Below, one piece after another: positions 1 to 7,987 of a stretch of DNA of 64,000 bases. The translations under genes were made by a program, and so were the position numbers. Positions within the stretch are counted from its first letter, which is position 1, and each line of letters begins with the position of its first letter. The stretch is from Pseudemcibacter aquimaris (lineage in GTDB: Bacteria; Pseudomonadota; Alphaproteobacteria; Sphingomonadales; Emcibacteraceae), in assembly GCF_028869115.1 (NCBI RefSeq), contig NZ_CP079800.1, positions 2,356,001 to 2,420,000 of the forward strand, given 5' to 3'. The notes below the pieces were generated by a model. That model saw only the letters and a program-made list of their open reading frames with translations. It had not been told where the DNA came from and made no database searches.

Positions 1-484
1 TATCAACACCCGCCTGTAATGAGAAACCAAATGTATCATTCAGGTTAAAATCATTAACCGGTGTACCGGCTGCTTCTTCGCTATAGAAGAATGTGTAGTT
101 CACACCTGCACCAAAATATGGCTTAAGTGTTTCAGACATTGGCATATGATACTGAAGCGATAGTGTTGGTGGTAATAACCATGCACTACCTAGTGGAACG
201 TCACCCACATCTGTGCCGATTGCTGTTGCGTTATGCTTTGTTGTCGCTGCAATCAGTTCAAGACCGATATTGTCAGCAATAAAGTATGTGAAATCAATTT
301 CCGGTACGACTTTACTGTCAATATCAGCAGTACCGCCAATTGTTGTTGTTGCGCTTGCATCCGGTGCAACATAAAGCACGCGACCACGAACAAGTAAATC
401 ACCAGCTTGCTGCGCATTTGCAACTTCACCAGCGAAAAGTGATGCAGATAAAAGACCCAATGTGGCCACTAATTTTTTTGACAT
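1..484 (-). CDS. ompW: OmpW-family outer membrane protein (3' end beyond window)
   Basis: Small eight-stranded outer-membrane beta-barrel of the OmpW family, thought to pass small hydrophobic or charged compounds. The start codon is at 482-484, preceded by a strong AGGAGG site. The protein begins MSKKLVATLGLLSASLFAG, a signal peptide ending in ANAQ at about residue 25. The mature part starts GDLLVRGRVLYVAPD and includes an 'IDFTYFIADNIGLEL' stretch and a 'LKPYFGAGVNYTFFY' stretch, both typical of OmpW. About 161 codons are present and the C-terminal strands lie outside the left edge. A FNR/CRP-like palindrome lies 60 bp upstream (544-563). Family call is confident; the substrate is unknown. 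Confidence 0.9.
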   Translation of the reverse strand, partial: MSKKLVATLGLLSASLFAGEVANAQQAGDLLVRGRVLYVAPDASATTTIGGTADIDSKVVPEIDFTYFIADNIGLELIAATTKHNATAIGTDVGDVPLGSAWLLPPTLSLQYHMPMSETLKPYFGAGVNYTFFYSEEAAGTPVNDFNLNDTFGFSLQAGVD

Positions 485-543
485 GTTTTCCTCCTGTCAA
501 TTTAATTTGATGCCCCATCCTTACACCCTGAAAGCGCCAAAAA

Positions 544-563
544 TCTTTGACCCCGGTCAAAGA
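544..563. promoter_or_regulatory. FNR/CRP-family-like palindrome between ompW and kce
   Basis: A perfect 9-bp inverted repeat, TCTTTGACC/GGTCAAAGA separated by 2 bp. Its core TTGAC-N4-GTCAA closely resembles the TTGAT-N4-ATCAA box of FNR/FixK-type regulators. It lies 60 bp upstream of the ompW start and 46 bp upstream of the divergent kce start. ompW is an FNR target in enterobacteria. Binding is inferred from the motif only. Confidence 0.55.
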
Positions 564-608
564 AGTTGCAATAATCAAACAAAATAAAAATTAACGAGAT
601 TTATTAAT

Positions 609-1415
609 TTGAACGACCATCCTTTTATTATTATGTGTGCCCCAAACGGCGCCCGTAGAGTTAAAAAAGATCATCCTGAAATCCCCATCACCCCTTCTGA
701 AATGGCGGATTGTGCTGAACTGATTCTTGAAAATGGCGCAAGCATTCTTCATCTGCATGTGCGTGATGATAATGGTGGTCATTCCCTTGATCCGGACCGG
801 TACCGCGCGTCCATAAAAACGGTCCGTGAACGAGTGGGCAAGAATATGATCATTCAGGCAACCACAGAAGCCGTCGGCATATATAACCGCGAACAACAAA
901 TGGAAATTGTCCACGATTTAAAGCCAGAGGCCGTATCACTCGCCCTTCGGGAACTATGCCCGACTGATCAAGAAATGTCAGAATTCGCAGCATTCAATGA
1001 ATGGTTAATAAAAGAACATATTTTCCCACAATATATCCTATATAACGAGGCCGATTATAAAAGGTTCATGAGTTACCAGAAACAAGGCGTTTTCCATCAA
1101 GACAATCCATTTATCCTGTTCGTCATGGGAAGCTATGCCGGGCCAACACCGGAAACTGCAAAAACATTTGAATGTGCAACATCCCATAACGGTCCATGGG
1201 CATCATGTGGCTTTGCTGACAATGAAAAAGAATGCATTGAACATAGCATCAATAATGGCGGCCATATCAGAATTGGTTTTGAAAATAACATCTGGCGCGA
1301 AGATGGCACATTGCTTGAAAACAATGGCGAAATGATCAAATATGCCGCGGATCGCTCAACAAGGTCTATTGCATCCGCAGACGATGTGCGAAATATTTTT
1401 AATTTAAGAGATTAA
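609..1415 (+). CDS. kce: beta-keto acid cleavage enzyme (BKACE/Kce family, DUF849)
   Basis: Zinc-dependent TIM-barrel enzyme of the family founded by 3-keto-5-aminohexanoate cleavage enzyme. These enzymes condense a beta-keto acid with acetyl-CoA to give acetoacetate and a new acyl-CoA. The HLHVRDD motif (H48, H50) supplies the zinc histidines, followed by '[10 protein letters not shown]' and '[13 protein letters not shown]'. At 268 aa it is at the short end for the family. It opens with a TTG codon at 609, chosen because the protein must begin just before the conserved '[11 protein letters not shown]' strand; an ACGAG-like site lies 8 bp upstream. It ends one base before a nitrilase, so the two form an operon. 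The actual keto-acid substrate cannot be read from sequence. Confidence 0.88.
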   Translation: MNDHPFIIMCAPNGARRVKKDHPEIPITPSEMADCAELILENGASILHLHVRDDNGGHSLDPDRYRASIKTVRERVGKNMIIQATTEAVGIYNREQQMEIVHDLKPEAVSLALRELCPTDQEMSEFAAFNEWLIKEHIFPQYILYNEADYKRFMSYQKQGVFHQDNPFILFVMGSYAGPTPETAKTFECATSHNGPWASCGFADNEKECIEHSINNGGHIRIGFENNIWREDGTLLENNGEMIKYAADRSTRSIASADDVRNIFNLRD

Positions 1416-1416
1416 C

Positions 1417-2349
1417 ATGACAAAAAAAGTATCGGTCCTTCAAATCGGATCATCCCCAGAAGGTACCCAAGCAACGCTGGACAAAATATTATCCTTTGAA
1501 AATGAAATTAAAGACGCCAACCCCGACATTCTTGTGATGCCGGAAGCGACCCTCGGCGGATATCCGAAGGGCGAAAGCTTTGGAACACAATTGGGTTTTA
1601 GATTGGAAAGCGGCCGTGATACTTTTAAAAATTATTATGATGCAGCAATTGACCTTTCCGGCAAAGAAGTAAAAACACTTTGTGACCTATCCTCACGAAT
1701 TAATGCCAATATCGTTATTGGCGTGATTGAACGTGCGGGTGGTACGCTTTATTGCACAGCCATATTCATTGATCCAAAAGACGGACTTACCCATAAGCAC
1801 CGCAAATTAATGCCTACGGGTTCAGAAAGGCTGATTTGGGGTCAAGGGGATGGATCAACATTACCGATCGTTGAAACCAATGCGGGTAAGGCAGGTGCTG
1901 CCATTTGCTGGGAAAATTATATGCCGCTATTACGCACAACCATGTATTCCAAAGGTGTTGAAATTTGGTGCGCGCCAACAGTTGATGCCCGCCCCGTCTG
2001 GCAATCAACCATGCAACATATTGCATTAGAAGGCCGTTGTTTCGTCGCAAGCGCTTGCCAATATCAACCATCACCAAATGCACTCGGTGTAAATGTTGAA
2101 AATTGGGTCTCTGATGATGCGCTGATCCCCGGTGGCAGCGTGATTATCGGGCCACTTGGTGATGTCCTCGCTGGACCGCTCCATGAAAAAGAAGGGCTGA
2201 TCAGCGCTGAAATTGATCTGGATGATATTGCGCGCGGGAAATATGACCTTGATGTCATTGGTCATTATGGCAGACCCGATATTTTTGAATTACGGGTTAA
2301 TGAAACACCACGTCAAAGTGTCACGACATTTGTTGAAACAGATGATTAA
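1417..2349 (+). CDS. nitrilase / carbon-nitrogen hydrolase
   Basis: Nitrilase-superfamily hydrolase converting a nitrile (or amide) to the acid and ammonia. The catalytic triad is visible: E43 in '[13 protein letters not shown]', K130 in '[12 protein letters not shown]' and C164 in '[10 protein letters not shown]'. The 'WENYMPL' and 'GYPKG' signatures are those of branch 1 true nitrilases rather than omega-amidases. Length 310 aa is normal and there is no signal peptide, so it is cytoplasmic. It follows kce with a 1-bp gap, so it is co-transcribed; the pair may process a nitrile-containing compound to a keto acid, which is inference. The closest alternative is a cyanide hydratase, but those are longer. 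Confidence 0.9.
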   Translation: MTKKVSVLQIGSSPEGTQATLDKILSFENEIKDANPDILVMPEATLGGYPKGESFGTQLGFRLESGRDTFKNYYDAAIDLSGKEVKTLCDLSSRINANIVIGVIERAGGTLYCTAIFIDPKDGLTHKHRKLMPTGSERLIWGQGDGSTLPIVETNAGKAGAAICWENYMPLLRTTMYSKGVEIWCAPTVDARPVWQSTMQHIALEGRCFVASACQYQPSPNALGVNVENWVSDDALIPGGSVIIGPLGDVLAGPLHEKEGLISAEIDLDDIARGKYDLDVIGHYGRPDIFELRVNETPRQSVTTFVETDD

Positions 2350-2510
2350 TCATCACATTTAGGCATTAATCAAATATCACGTAAATTATCATTTTAAAAA
2401 TTGTATATTATATACTACCATGCACATGCATATTGGATTCTAAAGCAGAATTTTTCTGCTAAATATCCAAAAAATATAGGGACAATAAATCTGAAGAAGG
2501 AGAGGAAATC

Positions 2511-4151
2511 ATGGCATTCAGATTAAAGCAGGTCATGACCAATGTTCTGCTTGCGGCAACAGGATTATCATTATTCATGTTTGCAACAGCAAGTTCTGCG
2601 CTTTCGCAGGACGGTCTGGTCATTGAACCAAGAAAAGAAGGACAAGGCCCATATAACCGCCTGATCTTACGCGGGGCGTATTTGATTGATGGAACTGGCG
2701 CGCCAACACGCGGCCCAGTGGACATTGTTGTTGAGAACGACCGGATCACGGAAATTAAAACGGTTGGTTATCCATTACTTCCGATTAAACCGGAAAACCG
2801 TCCACCGCTAAATGGTGGAACAGAAATTGATCTGACAGGCATGTATATTATGCCGGGTTTTGTTGATTCACATCTTCATTTACATACACCGGCATCCGGT
2901 CAAAATGTCCCACCGGAATATGTTCTAAAATTGTGGTTATCACATGGCATCACAAGCGGCCGTACACTTGGCGGCGAAGGTATGATGTGGGAACTGGAAC
3001 AGAAGAAAAGATTGGAAAACAATGAAATTACCGGACCTCGTATTCTGGTTTATCCTGTTTTTGATTCAAGTGAAGCTGGTCCAATTAACACGCCAGAACA
3101 AGCACGTGCACGTATCCGCGAAATTAAAAAGGCGGGCGGTTCAGGTATTAAGTTCTTTGGTGCCCCTGCCGAAATTATGTGGGCAGCACTTGACGAGGCC
3201 GATAAACAAAGCCTTTCAAGCACCATGCACCATGCCCAGCTTGACGTAAACCATGCAAACGTACTGACAACTTCAGAACACGGTCTTAAATCCATGGAAC
3301 ATTGGTATGGCCTTCCGGAAGCGATGTTTGAAGACAAACAAATTCAACGCTATCCTAACGATTACATTTATCACGATGAACAGGATCGTTTCAGCGAAGC
3401 AGGTCGTCTTTGGAAACAGGCTGCAAAACCAGGCAGTGCCAAATGGAACGAAGTCATGCAAACTCTGCTTGATCGTGATTTCGTTCTATCACCAACATTC
3501 ACCGCTTACCAAACAAGCCGTGACTTTATGCGCATGAGCCGCGCCAAATGGCACGAAGAGTACACCATGCCAAATCTTTGGGAATTTTACCGCCCTAACA
3601 GAAACGCGCATGGTTCATACTGGTTTGACTGGACACTTGAAGATGAGATCGAGTGGAAAAACAATTACCGTCTGTGGATGACATTCGTCAATGAATATAA
3701 AAACCGTGGCGGCAAGGTAATCGTCGGTGCTGATGCCGGTTATATTTATAACCTTTACGGTTTTGGTTATATTCAGGAAATGGAACTGCTTCAGGAAGCT
3801 GGTTTCTCATCACTTGAAGTACTGCATGCAGCGACACTTGTTGGCGCAAAAGCACTCGGCATTGATGACGAGGTTGGTTCCATACAAGTTGGAAAAAAAG
3901 CCGACTTTGTTGTGACAAAGGAAAATCCGCTTGCCAACCTTCATGTGTTACTTGGTACAGGACACATCAGGTTGAATGACGAAACCCGCGAAGTTGAGCG
4001 TGTTGGCGGCATTAAATATACCATCAAAGATGGCATCATTTATGACACAACAAAAATGCTGGCTGATATTCGCGCAATGGTTAAAGCAGAAAAAGACAAA
4101 CTTGGTATTCCACCAGGACCAATGCCAATTATTACAACTGGCGAAGAATAA
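2511..4151 (+). CDS. exported metal-dependent amidohydrolase
   Basis: Amidohydrolase-superfamily enzyme (imidazolonepropionase/prolidase-like branch) with an N-terminal signal peptide (residues 1-32, hydrophobic LLAATGLSLFMFATA), so it is periplasmic. Metal ligands are recognisable: HLHLH at 121-125, K214 in 'SGIKFFG' (candidate carbamylated lysine), H240/H241 and H257/H264, and D408 in 'VIVGADAG'. The 546-aa length fits the family. It starts at ATG 2511 behind GAAGGAGAGG. A short hairpin (AGCAGAA/TTCTGCT, 2444-2460) lies in the leader. A strong terminator follows at 4175. It is separated by 161 bp from the nitrilase gene and probably has its own promoter. Substrate unknown; cyclic imides or dipeptides are usual for relatives. 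Confidence 0.85.
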   Translation: MAFRLKQVMTNVLLAATGLSLFMFATASSALSQDGLVIEPRKEGQGPYNRLILRGAYLIDGTGAPTRGPVDIVVENDRITEIKTVGYPLLPIKPENRPPLNGGTEIDLTGMYIMPGFVDSHLHLHTPASGQNVPPEYVLKLWLSHGITSGRTLGGEGMMWELEQKKRLENNEITGPRILVYPVFDSSEAGPINTPEQARARIREIKKAGGSGIKFFGAPAEIMWAALDEADKQSLSSTMHHAQLDVNHANVLTTSEHGLKSMEHWYGLPEAMFEDKQIQRYPNDYIYHDEQDRFSEAGRLWKQAAKPGSAKWNEVMQTLLDRDFVLSPTFTAYQTSRDFMRMSRAKWHEEYTMPNLWEFYRPNRNAHGSYWFDWTLEDEIEWKNNYRLWMTFVNEYKNRGGKVIVGADAGYIYNLYGFGYIQEMELLQEAGFSSLEVLHAATLVGAKALGIDDEVGSIQVGKKADFVVTKENPLANLHVLLGTGHIRLNDETREVERVGGIKYTIKDGIIYDTTKMLADIRAMVKAEKDKLGIPPGPMPIITTGEE

Positions 4152-4174
4152 TTCTGTTTAGATGAACTAAAAAG

Positions 4175-4204
4175 AAAAGGCCCGGTAAATCCGGGCCTTT
4201 TTTA
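4175..4204 (+). terminator. Rho-independent terminator after amidohydrolase
   Basis: Stem GGCCCGG/CCGGGCC with a 5-nt loop (TAAAT), extended by flanking A and T runs, ending in six T. Because both A and T tracts are present it can serve the convergent GMC operon too. Confidence 0.9.
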
Positions 4205-4223
4205 TTCCTAATATCGATTACCC

Positions 4224-4937
4224 TCAAGCCGGAAGATTTGCAATGACCTCATTCAAATGGGCCATGGCTTCTTCTGTCGGGCCAGGGTAATCGCCAATGA
4301 TTGGTTCGTTACCGATATAGCCAATATCCTCTATGCCTTCCGGACTACTGAAATAAGCACCAAATACCAATGAACGAAGTCTTGCAAAGAACATAACCGC
4401 ATGTTCAAATTCAGCGATTTCTGCCTGTTTTTCATAAGCAATATCATCAATGATTGCTATTTGCTGATCACTGCTGCTGTTCATAAATGAACTACCATTT
4501 CGCATATTCGCTTCATCATCAAGCCATTGAAGGCCGTTTAAGATTAAAACACGGTCATTTTGCTGTGCTTCATATGGGGCACTTACCCATTCATCAATCA
4601 CATCCGGAACACCAACTACTGTGGCTGATGGCCCACCCTCGTCCGCAGGGCAGATGATATCGGATAGATGCGCAATCAAGTTTAATTGGTCCTGCGTAAG
4701 CGTTCTTGCCCACGGTGTTGTCGGATTGGTCATATCTGGATCCTGACCATATTTTGGTCCCATTATCGGATCAAAGGTTAAATTCGGCCAGTGACTGGTT
4801 CCCTTAACTTCCGGCATTGGTTGATCAGCCGTATCACAGGCAACAACGACGCCACCAATTAGCACAGTCGTGCTCATTTTCCCGATCCATTTTAAACTGT
4901 CGCGGCGGCTGACTTTTGGTGAATAACTCTTATGCAT
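4224..4937 (-). CDS. gluconate 2-dehydrogenase subunit 3 family protein (GMC small subunit)
   Basis: Small Tat-exported subunit that partners membrane-bound or periplasmic GMC dehydrogenases; it carries the large subunit through the Tat pathway. The N-terminus has the twin-arginine motif SRRDSLKW followed by a hydrophobic stretch ending in 'VVVACDTAD'. The 'LIAHLSDIICPADEGGPSA' segment is the family core. The start is placed at 4937 (MHKSYSPKVS) because a GAGGAGA site lies just upstream; a 10-residue N-terminal extension to 4967 would run back into the upstream gene. The start overlaps the stop of the GMC oxidoreductase by 8 bp, implying translational coupling. About 237 aa. The Tat cysteine may also be a lipid anchor. 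Confidence 0.87.
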   Translation of the reverse strand: MHKSYSPKVSRRDSLKWIGKMSTTVLIGGVVVACDTADQPMPEVKGTSHWPNLTFDPIMGPKYGQDPDMTNPTTPWARTLTQDQLNLIAHLSDIICPADEGGPSATVVGVPDVIDEWVSAPYEAQQNDRVLILNGLQWLDDEANMRNGSSFMNSSSDQQIAIIDDIAYEKQAEIAEFEHAVMFFARLRSLVFGAYFSSPEGIEDIGYIGNEPIIGDYPGPTEEAMAHLNEVIANLPA

Positions 4938-6615
4938 TTTTAATCTCCTCAGCCAGTTTTGTCGCATTCTTCATCGCAAGGGTCAGAATTGTAATCGTAC
5001 AGTTTTTATGCGGGTTCGATGCAAACACGCCACCATCCATAATGTATAAATTATCAACGTCCCATGTCTGGCCCCATTTATTGGTAACCGATGTTGCCGG
5101 ATCATCACCCATTCTTGTGGTGCCGACTTCATGAATGATTAATCCACCGGGTAAAAGCGCCTCTTCTGGTGTGCGTTTTGGTGATGTGACATAACCACCC
5201 ATGGCCTTGATCAGTTTTTCCGTCCATTCCATGCCGTGGGCAACTTGATTATATTCTTCATCCGACCATTTCCAATGGAATTTCAGCACCGGAATTCCCC
5301 ATTTGTCCTTAACGTCCGGATCAATTTCGCAGTAACAATTTTCATTCACGACCATTTCACCACGAAGGGCAAAATAAATACCACTTCCGTATTTTTTACG
5401 GATTTGGTCCTTGGCTGATTTGCCGTACCCATCGGCACCATTTCCGGTTCCCATACCCGGTTCACCAAAACCACCACCAATTTCAAGATGATAACCACGC
5501 TTAAATTTAACGCTTCCATCATCCTGTCCTTCGTAATCCCACCACGGGATATAAAGGTGATTTCCAGCAAGGCCGTCTTCGTTATATTTCGGTCGCCCTT
5601 CCAGCGCAGGGATATATCCGGTAAAATCCGCCCCTGTACTATCCATAAGATTTCGACCAACTTGCCCACTGGAATTAGCAAGGCCGTTCGGGAATTTTTC
5701 ACTGGTTGAGTTTAGCATCAAACGCGCCGTTTCACAGGCACTCGCCGCGAGGATGACATAATCCGCATCCACGCGCACGTCTTGCATATTTTTACGGTTC
5801 ACGAATGTGACGCCGGATGCTTTTCCATCATCACTCAGATGTACTTCTTTCACCATGGCGTCAGTCACGACCTTAAGGTTCCCGGTGTCTTTCGCCCACG
5901 GAATAACAGATGTCGTTGTTTGAAACGCCGCCCCAATGGAACAGCCACGCCCACAATCGGTCGCGTTAAAACATGCCTCACGGGTATCTTGCGCACGCGT
6001 TAAAACGGCCCGGCGCATCGGCACAATAGGAAGACCCAGTTTTTTACAGGCGGCCTCCACAAGCAATTCATAAACACGTGGTTTTGCATGTGGCTGCAAT
6101 ACCCCTTCACCGCTATCCGGCACATCATAAACGCCCGGATTATTTCCGGAAACGCCAACTAACTTTTCTGTTTTATCATACCACGGCTGCATTTCATCGT
6201 AATCAAGCGGCCAATCAACACCCAAACCATCATGCGTGAATGGCTTAAAATCACGATCATTAAAACGCGGCACATAACGGCCGAAATGGTTTGTTCTACC
6301 GCCAAGCATACGGGCGCGCCACCATCTGAATGTGGTGCCTTCTGCATTTGTATATGGCTCACCCGGCACTTCCCAGCCGCCATCAACGGTGGCATCGAAA
6401 TATCCGAAATTTTTATCTGATGTGCTTTCGCCGCGAAGTGGTGCTTCGTGGTTCATTTGAAACATCGGGGTTTCTTCAACGGGGTCATAATCGCGACCCG
6501 CTTCCAGCATTAATACTTTAATTCCTGCTTCCGTCAGGATATGTGCGGCCATGCCGCCCCCTGCCCCCGAACCGACGATCAATACGTCATATTCAAAACC
6601 ATCAAATGATGCCAT
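4930..6615 (-). CDS. GMC family oxidoreductase (FAD-dependent sugar/alcohol dehydrogenase)
   Basis: FAD-dependent dehydrogenase of the glucose-methanol-choline family. The dinucleotide-binding motif VGSGAGGGMAA lies at about residues 14-24, with the ribose-binding glutamate in 'LMLEAGRDY'. The C-terminal GMC motif 'NLYIMDGGVFASNPHKN' carries the substrate-proximal histidine. There are 561 residues and no own signal, so export would be with the Tat subunit encoded immediately downstream (8-bp overlap). Relatives with this partner oxidise sugars or glycosides, often at C3, and pass electrons to cytochrome c. The adjacent divergent DUF1080 protein fits that reading. Exact substrate not determinable. 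Confidence 0.9.
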   Translation of the reverse strand: MASFDGFEYDVLIVGSGAGGGMAAHILTEAGIKVLMLEAGRDYDPVEETPMFQMNHEAPLRGESTSDKNFGYFDATVDGGWEVPGEPYTNAEGTTFRWWRARMLGGRTNHFGRYVPRFNDRDFKPFTHDGLGVDWPLDYDEMQPWYDKTEKLVGVSGNNPGVYDVPDSGEGVLQPHAKPRVYELLVEAACKKLGLPIVPMRRAVLTRAQDTREACFNATDCGRGCSIGAAFQTTTSVIPWAKDTGNLKVVTDAMVKEVHLSDDGKASGVTFVNRKNMQDVRVDADYVILAASACETARLMLNSTSEKFPNGLANSSGQVGRNLMDSTGADFTGYIPALEGRPKYNEDGLAGNHLYIPWWDYEGQDDGSVKFKRGYHLEIGGGFGEPGMGTGNGADGYGKSAKDQIRKKYGSGIYFALRGEMVVNENCYCEIDPDVKDKWGIPVLKFHWKWSDEEYNQVAHGMEWTEKLIKAMGGYVTSPKRTPEEALLPGGLIIHEVGTTRMGDDPATSVTNKWGQTWDVDNLYIMDGGVFASNPHKNCTITILTLAMKNATKLAEEIKNA

Positions 6616-6729
6616 TATTTACTTCCCTTATTCTAAATTTTTAAAAACTATAACTGATCTTAACTTAATTGACAGCCCTATTTTGAAACTTTACTGTTCT
6701 TCAAAACCAAATCATTCTGGAGCATTAAA

Positions 6730-7458
6730 TTGATCAGATCCGCCATCACCATCACCGCTATTCTGTCCACTAGCTTGTCATTAACTTTCGCCCAAATGGT
6801 CCCTGAACCAAAGGCCACAGAAGTTTGGGGAAAAGAACCGGTAAAAGTAACACCAGGTGAACAAGGTGCTGCCCCATCGGATGCAATTAAACTTAATCAT
6901 GCTGAATGGGAAAGTGTTTTGGGCGGGGATAACCCATGGACCAATGAAAATGGTGTTATGACCGTAAAACCGGGAACAAAAGATATCCGCACCAAAAGGT
7001 CATTTGGTGATGTGCAGCTTCATGTGGAATGGCGCATTCCTGAACTGGACGCAAAATTTGTTGATCAGGACCGCGGCAACAGCGGCGTATTCTTGCAGCA
7101 ATTTTATGAAGTGCAGGTTTTGGATAGTTATGAAAATAAAACTTATAATAACGGACAGGCAGGATCCCTTTATAAACAACATATCCCGCTTGTTAACGCC
7201 ACCAAACCAGCAATGCAGTGGCAGACATACGATATTATTTACACAGCACCACGTTTTGGTAAAAACGGCAACGTGATTTCACAAGCCCGCATGACCGTTA
7301 TTCATAATGGTGTACTTATCCAAAATAATGTCTCATTAACCGGACCAACCGTTTATATCGGCGCACCATCATATGAGCCACATGGCGAATTACCAATTTA
7401 CCTTCAAGATCATGATCATGAGGTAAGCTACAGAAATATCTGGATCAGAGAACTTTAA
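6730..7458 (+). CDS. DUF1080 (3-keto-disaccharide hydrolase-like) secreted protein
   Basis: Secreted beta-sandwich protein of the DUF1080 family, some members of which cleave 3-keto-glycosides. A signal peptide (RSAITITAILSTSLSLTFAQ) occupies the first 22 residues. This forces a TTG start at 6730, because the first in-frame ATG lies after the signal; TGGAG precedes it by about 7 bp. Family landmarks are 'DVQLHVEWRIPE', 'DRGNSGVFLQQFYEVQVLDSY' (split here across two strands) and the C-terminal 'VSYRNIWIREL'. It is transcribed divergently from the GMC operon, with which it may form a 3-keto-sugar pathway (inference). Its 3' end overlaps the convergent nucleotidyltransferase by 14 bp. Confidence 0.85.
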   Translation: MIRSAITITAILSTSLSLTFAQMVPEPKATEVWGKEPVKVTPGEQGAAPSDAIKLNHAEWESVLGGDNPWTNENGVMTVKPGTKDIRTKRSFGDVQLHVEWRIPELDAKFVDQDRGNSGVFLQQFYEVQVLDSYENKTYNNGQAGSLYKQHIPLVNATKPAMQWQTYDIIYTAPRFGKNGNVISQARMTVIHNGVLIQNNVSLTGPTVYIGAPSYEPHGELPIYLQDHDHEVSYRNIWIREL

Positions 7459-7987
7459 GCTTCGGCCATATTTCAAGCCATCCCTTGCTTTTTAGACGGC
7501 TATCAAAATCATCCGGCTTTGGTCGTTTGGTGTTTATGGTAACCGTATTTTGAAAAAGTGCCGCTATCCCAAATGGTGCGATTATGTCGCATTCACCGTT
7601 CCGTACGGTTGCCCCAACTGCCGTTTCAACCTCGACCCAATAACTCATGGCGTCACTGGTTGATTTGTATGGTTGATCACCATTTCGAATGTGCATGCGC
7701 GCCTGATTTTTCACGGACCATGGCAAACCCAATACTGACTTTAATTGATCCTCTATCTCTGTTTCAGAATGCTTAAAATCAGGATCAAAATAAATCAGAT
7801 CAATATCATTTAGTGGCGTTGCTTCCGCATATTCATGCAGCTTATCCCAGACAAGATTTCTAACGAACCCTGCTGCCAAACACCAATCCGGTAAAGAAAG
7901 ACGCGAGGCAACGTCTAATGCCTCGCGTCTTAAGGGATCTTCATTGATCCATTTTATGATTTGTAGCTTACCTTGTTGGTCTTGCAT
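7445..7987 (-). CDS. nucleotidyltransferase-like protein (COG3575/DUF925)
   Basis: Cytoplasmic protein of about 180 aa matching the COG3575 nucleotidyltransferase-like family. Visible landmarks are 'AAGFVRNLVWD' near residue 42 and the acidic pair 'NDIDLIYFD', which resemble the G-(S/R)-R...DxD arrangement of polymerase-beta-like transferases. C-terminal 'FNTVTINTKRPKP'-like residues are conserved in the family. ATG 7987 is taken as start; a GTG at 7999 is also possible and neither has a clear ribosome site. The reading frame overlaps the end of the upstream M14 peptidase by 20 bp, so it is probably read through from that operon. Cellular role unknown. Confidence 0.75.
   Translation of the reverse strand: MQDQQGKLQIIKWINEDPLRREALDVASRLSLPDWCLAAGFVRNLVWDKLHEYAEATPLNDIDLIYFDPDFKHSETEIEDQLKSVLGLPWSVKNQARMHIRNGDQPYKSTSDAMSYWVEVETAVGATVRNGECDIIAPFGIAALFQNTVTINTKRPKPDDFDSRLKSKGWLEIWPKLKVL

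Noticed and set aside
2444-2460. Hairpin AGCAGAA/TTCTGCT before the exported amidohydrolase as a terminator of the nitrilase operon
   Set aside because: No T tract follows, it is short, and it lies near the ribosome site; left as a leader hairpin mentioned with the gene.
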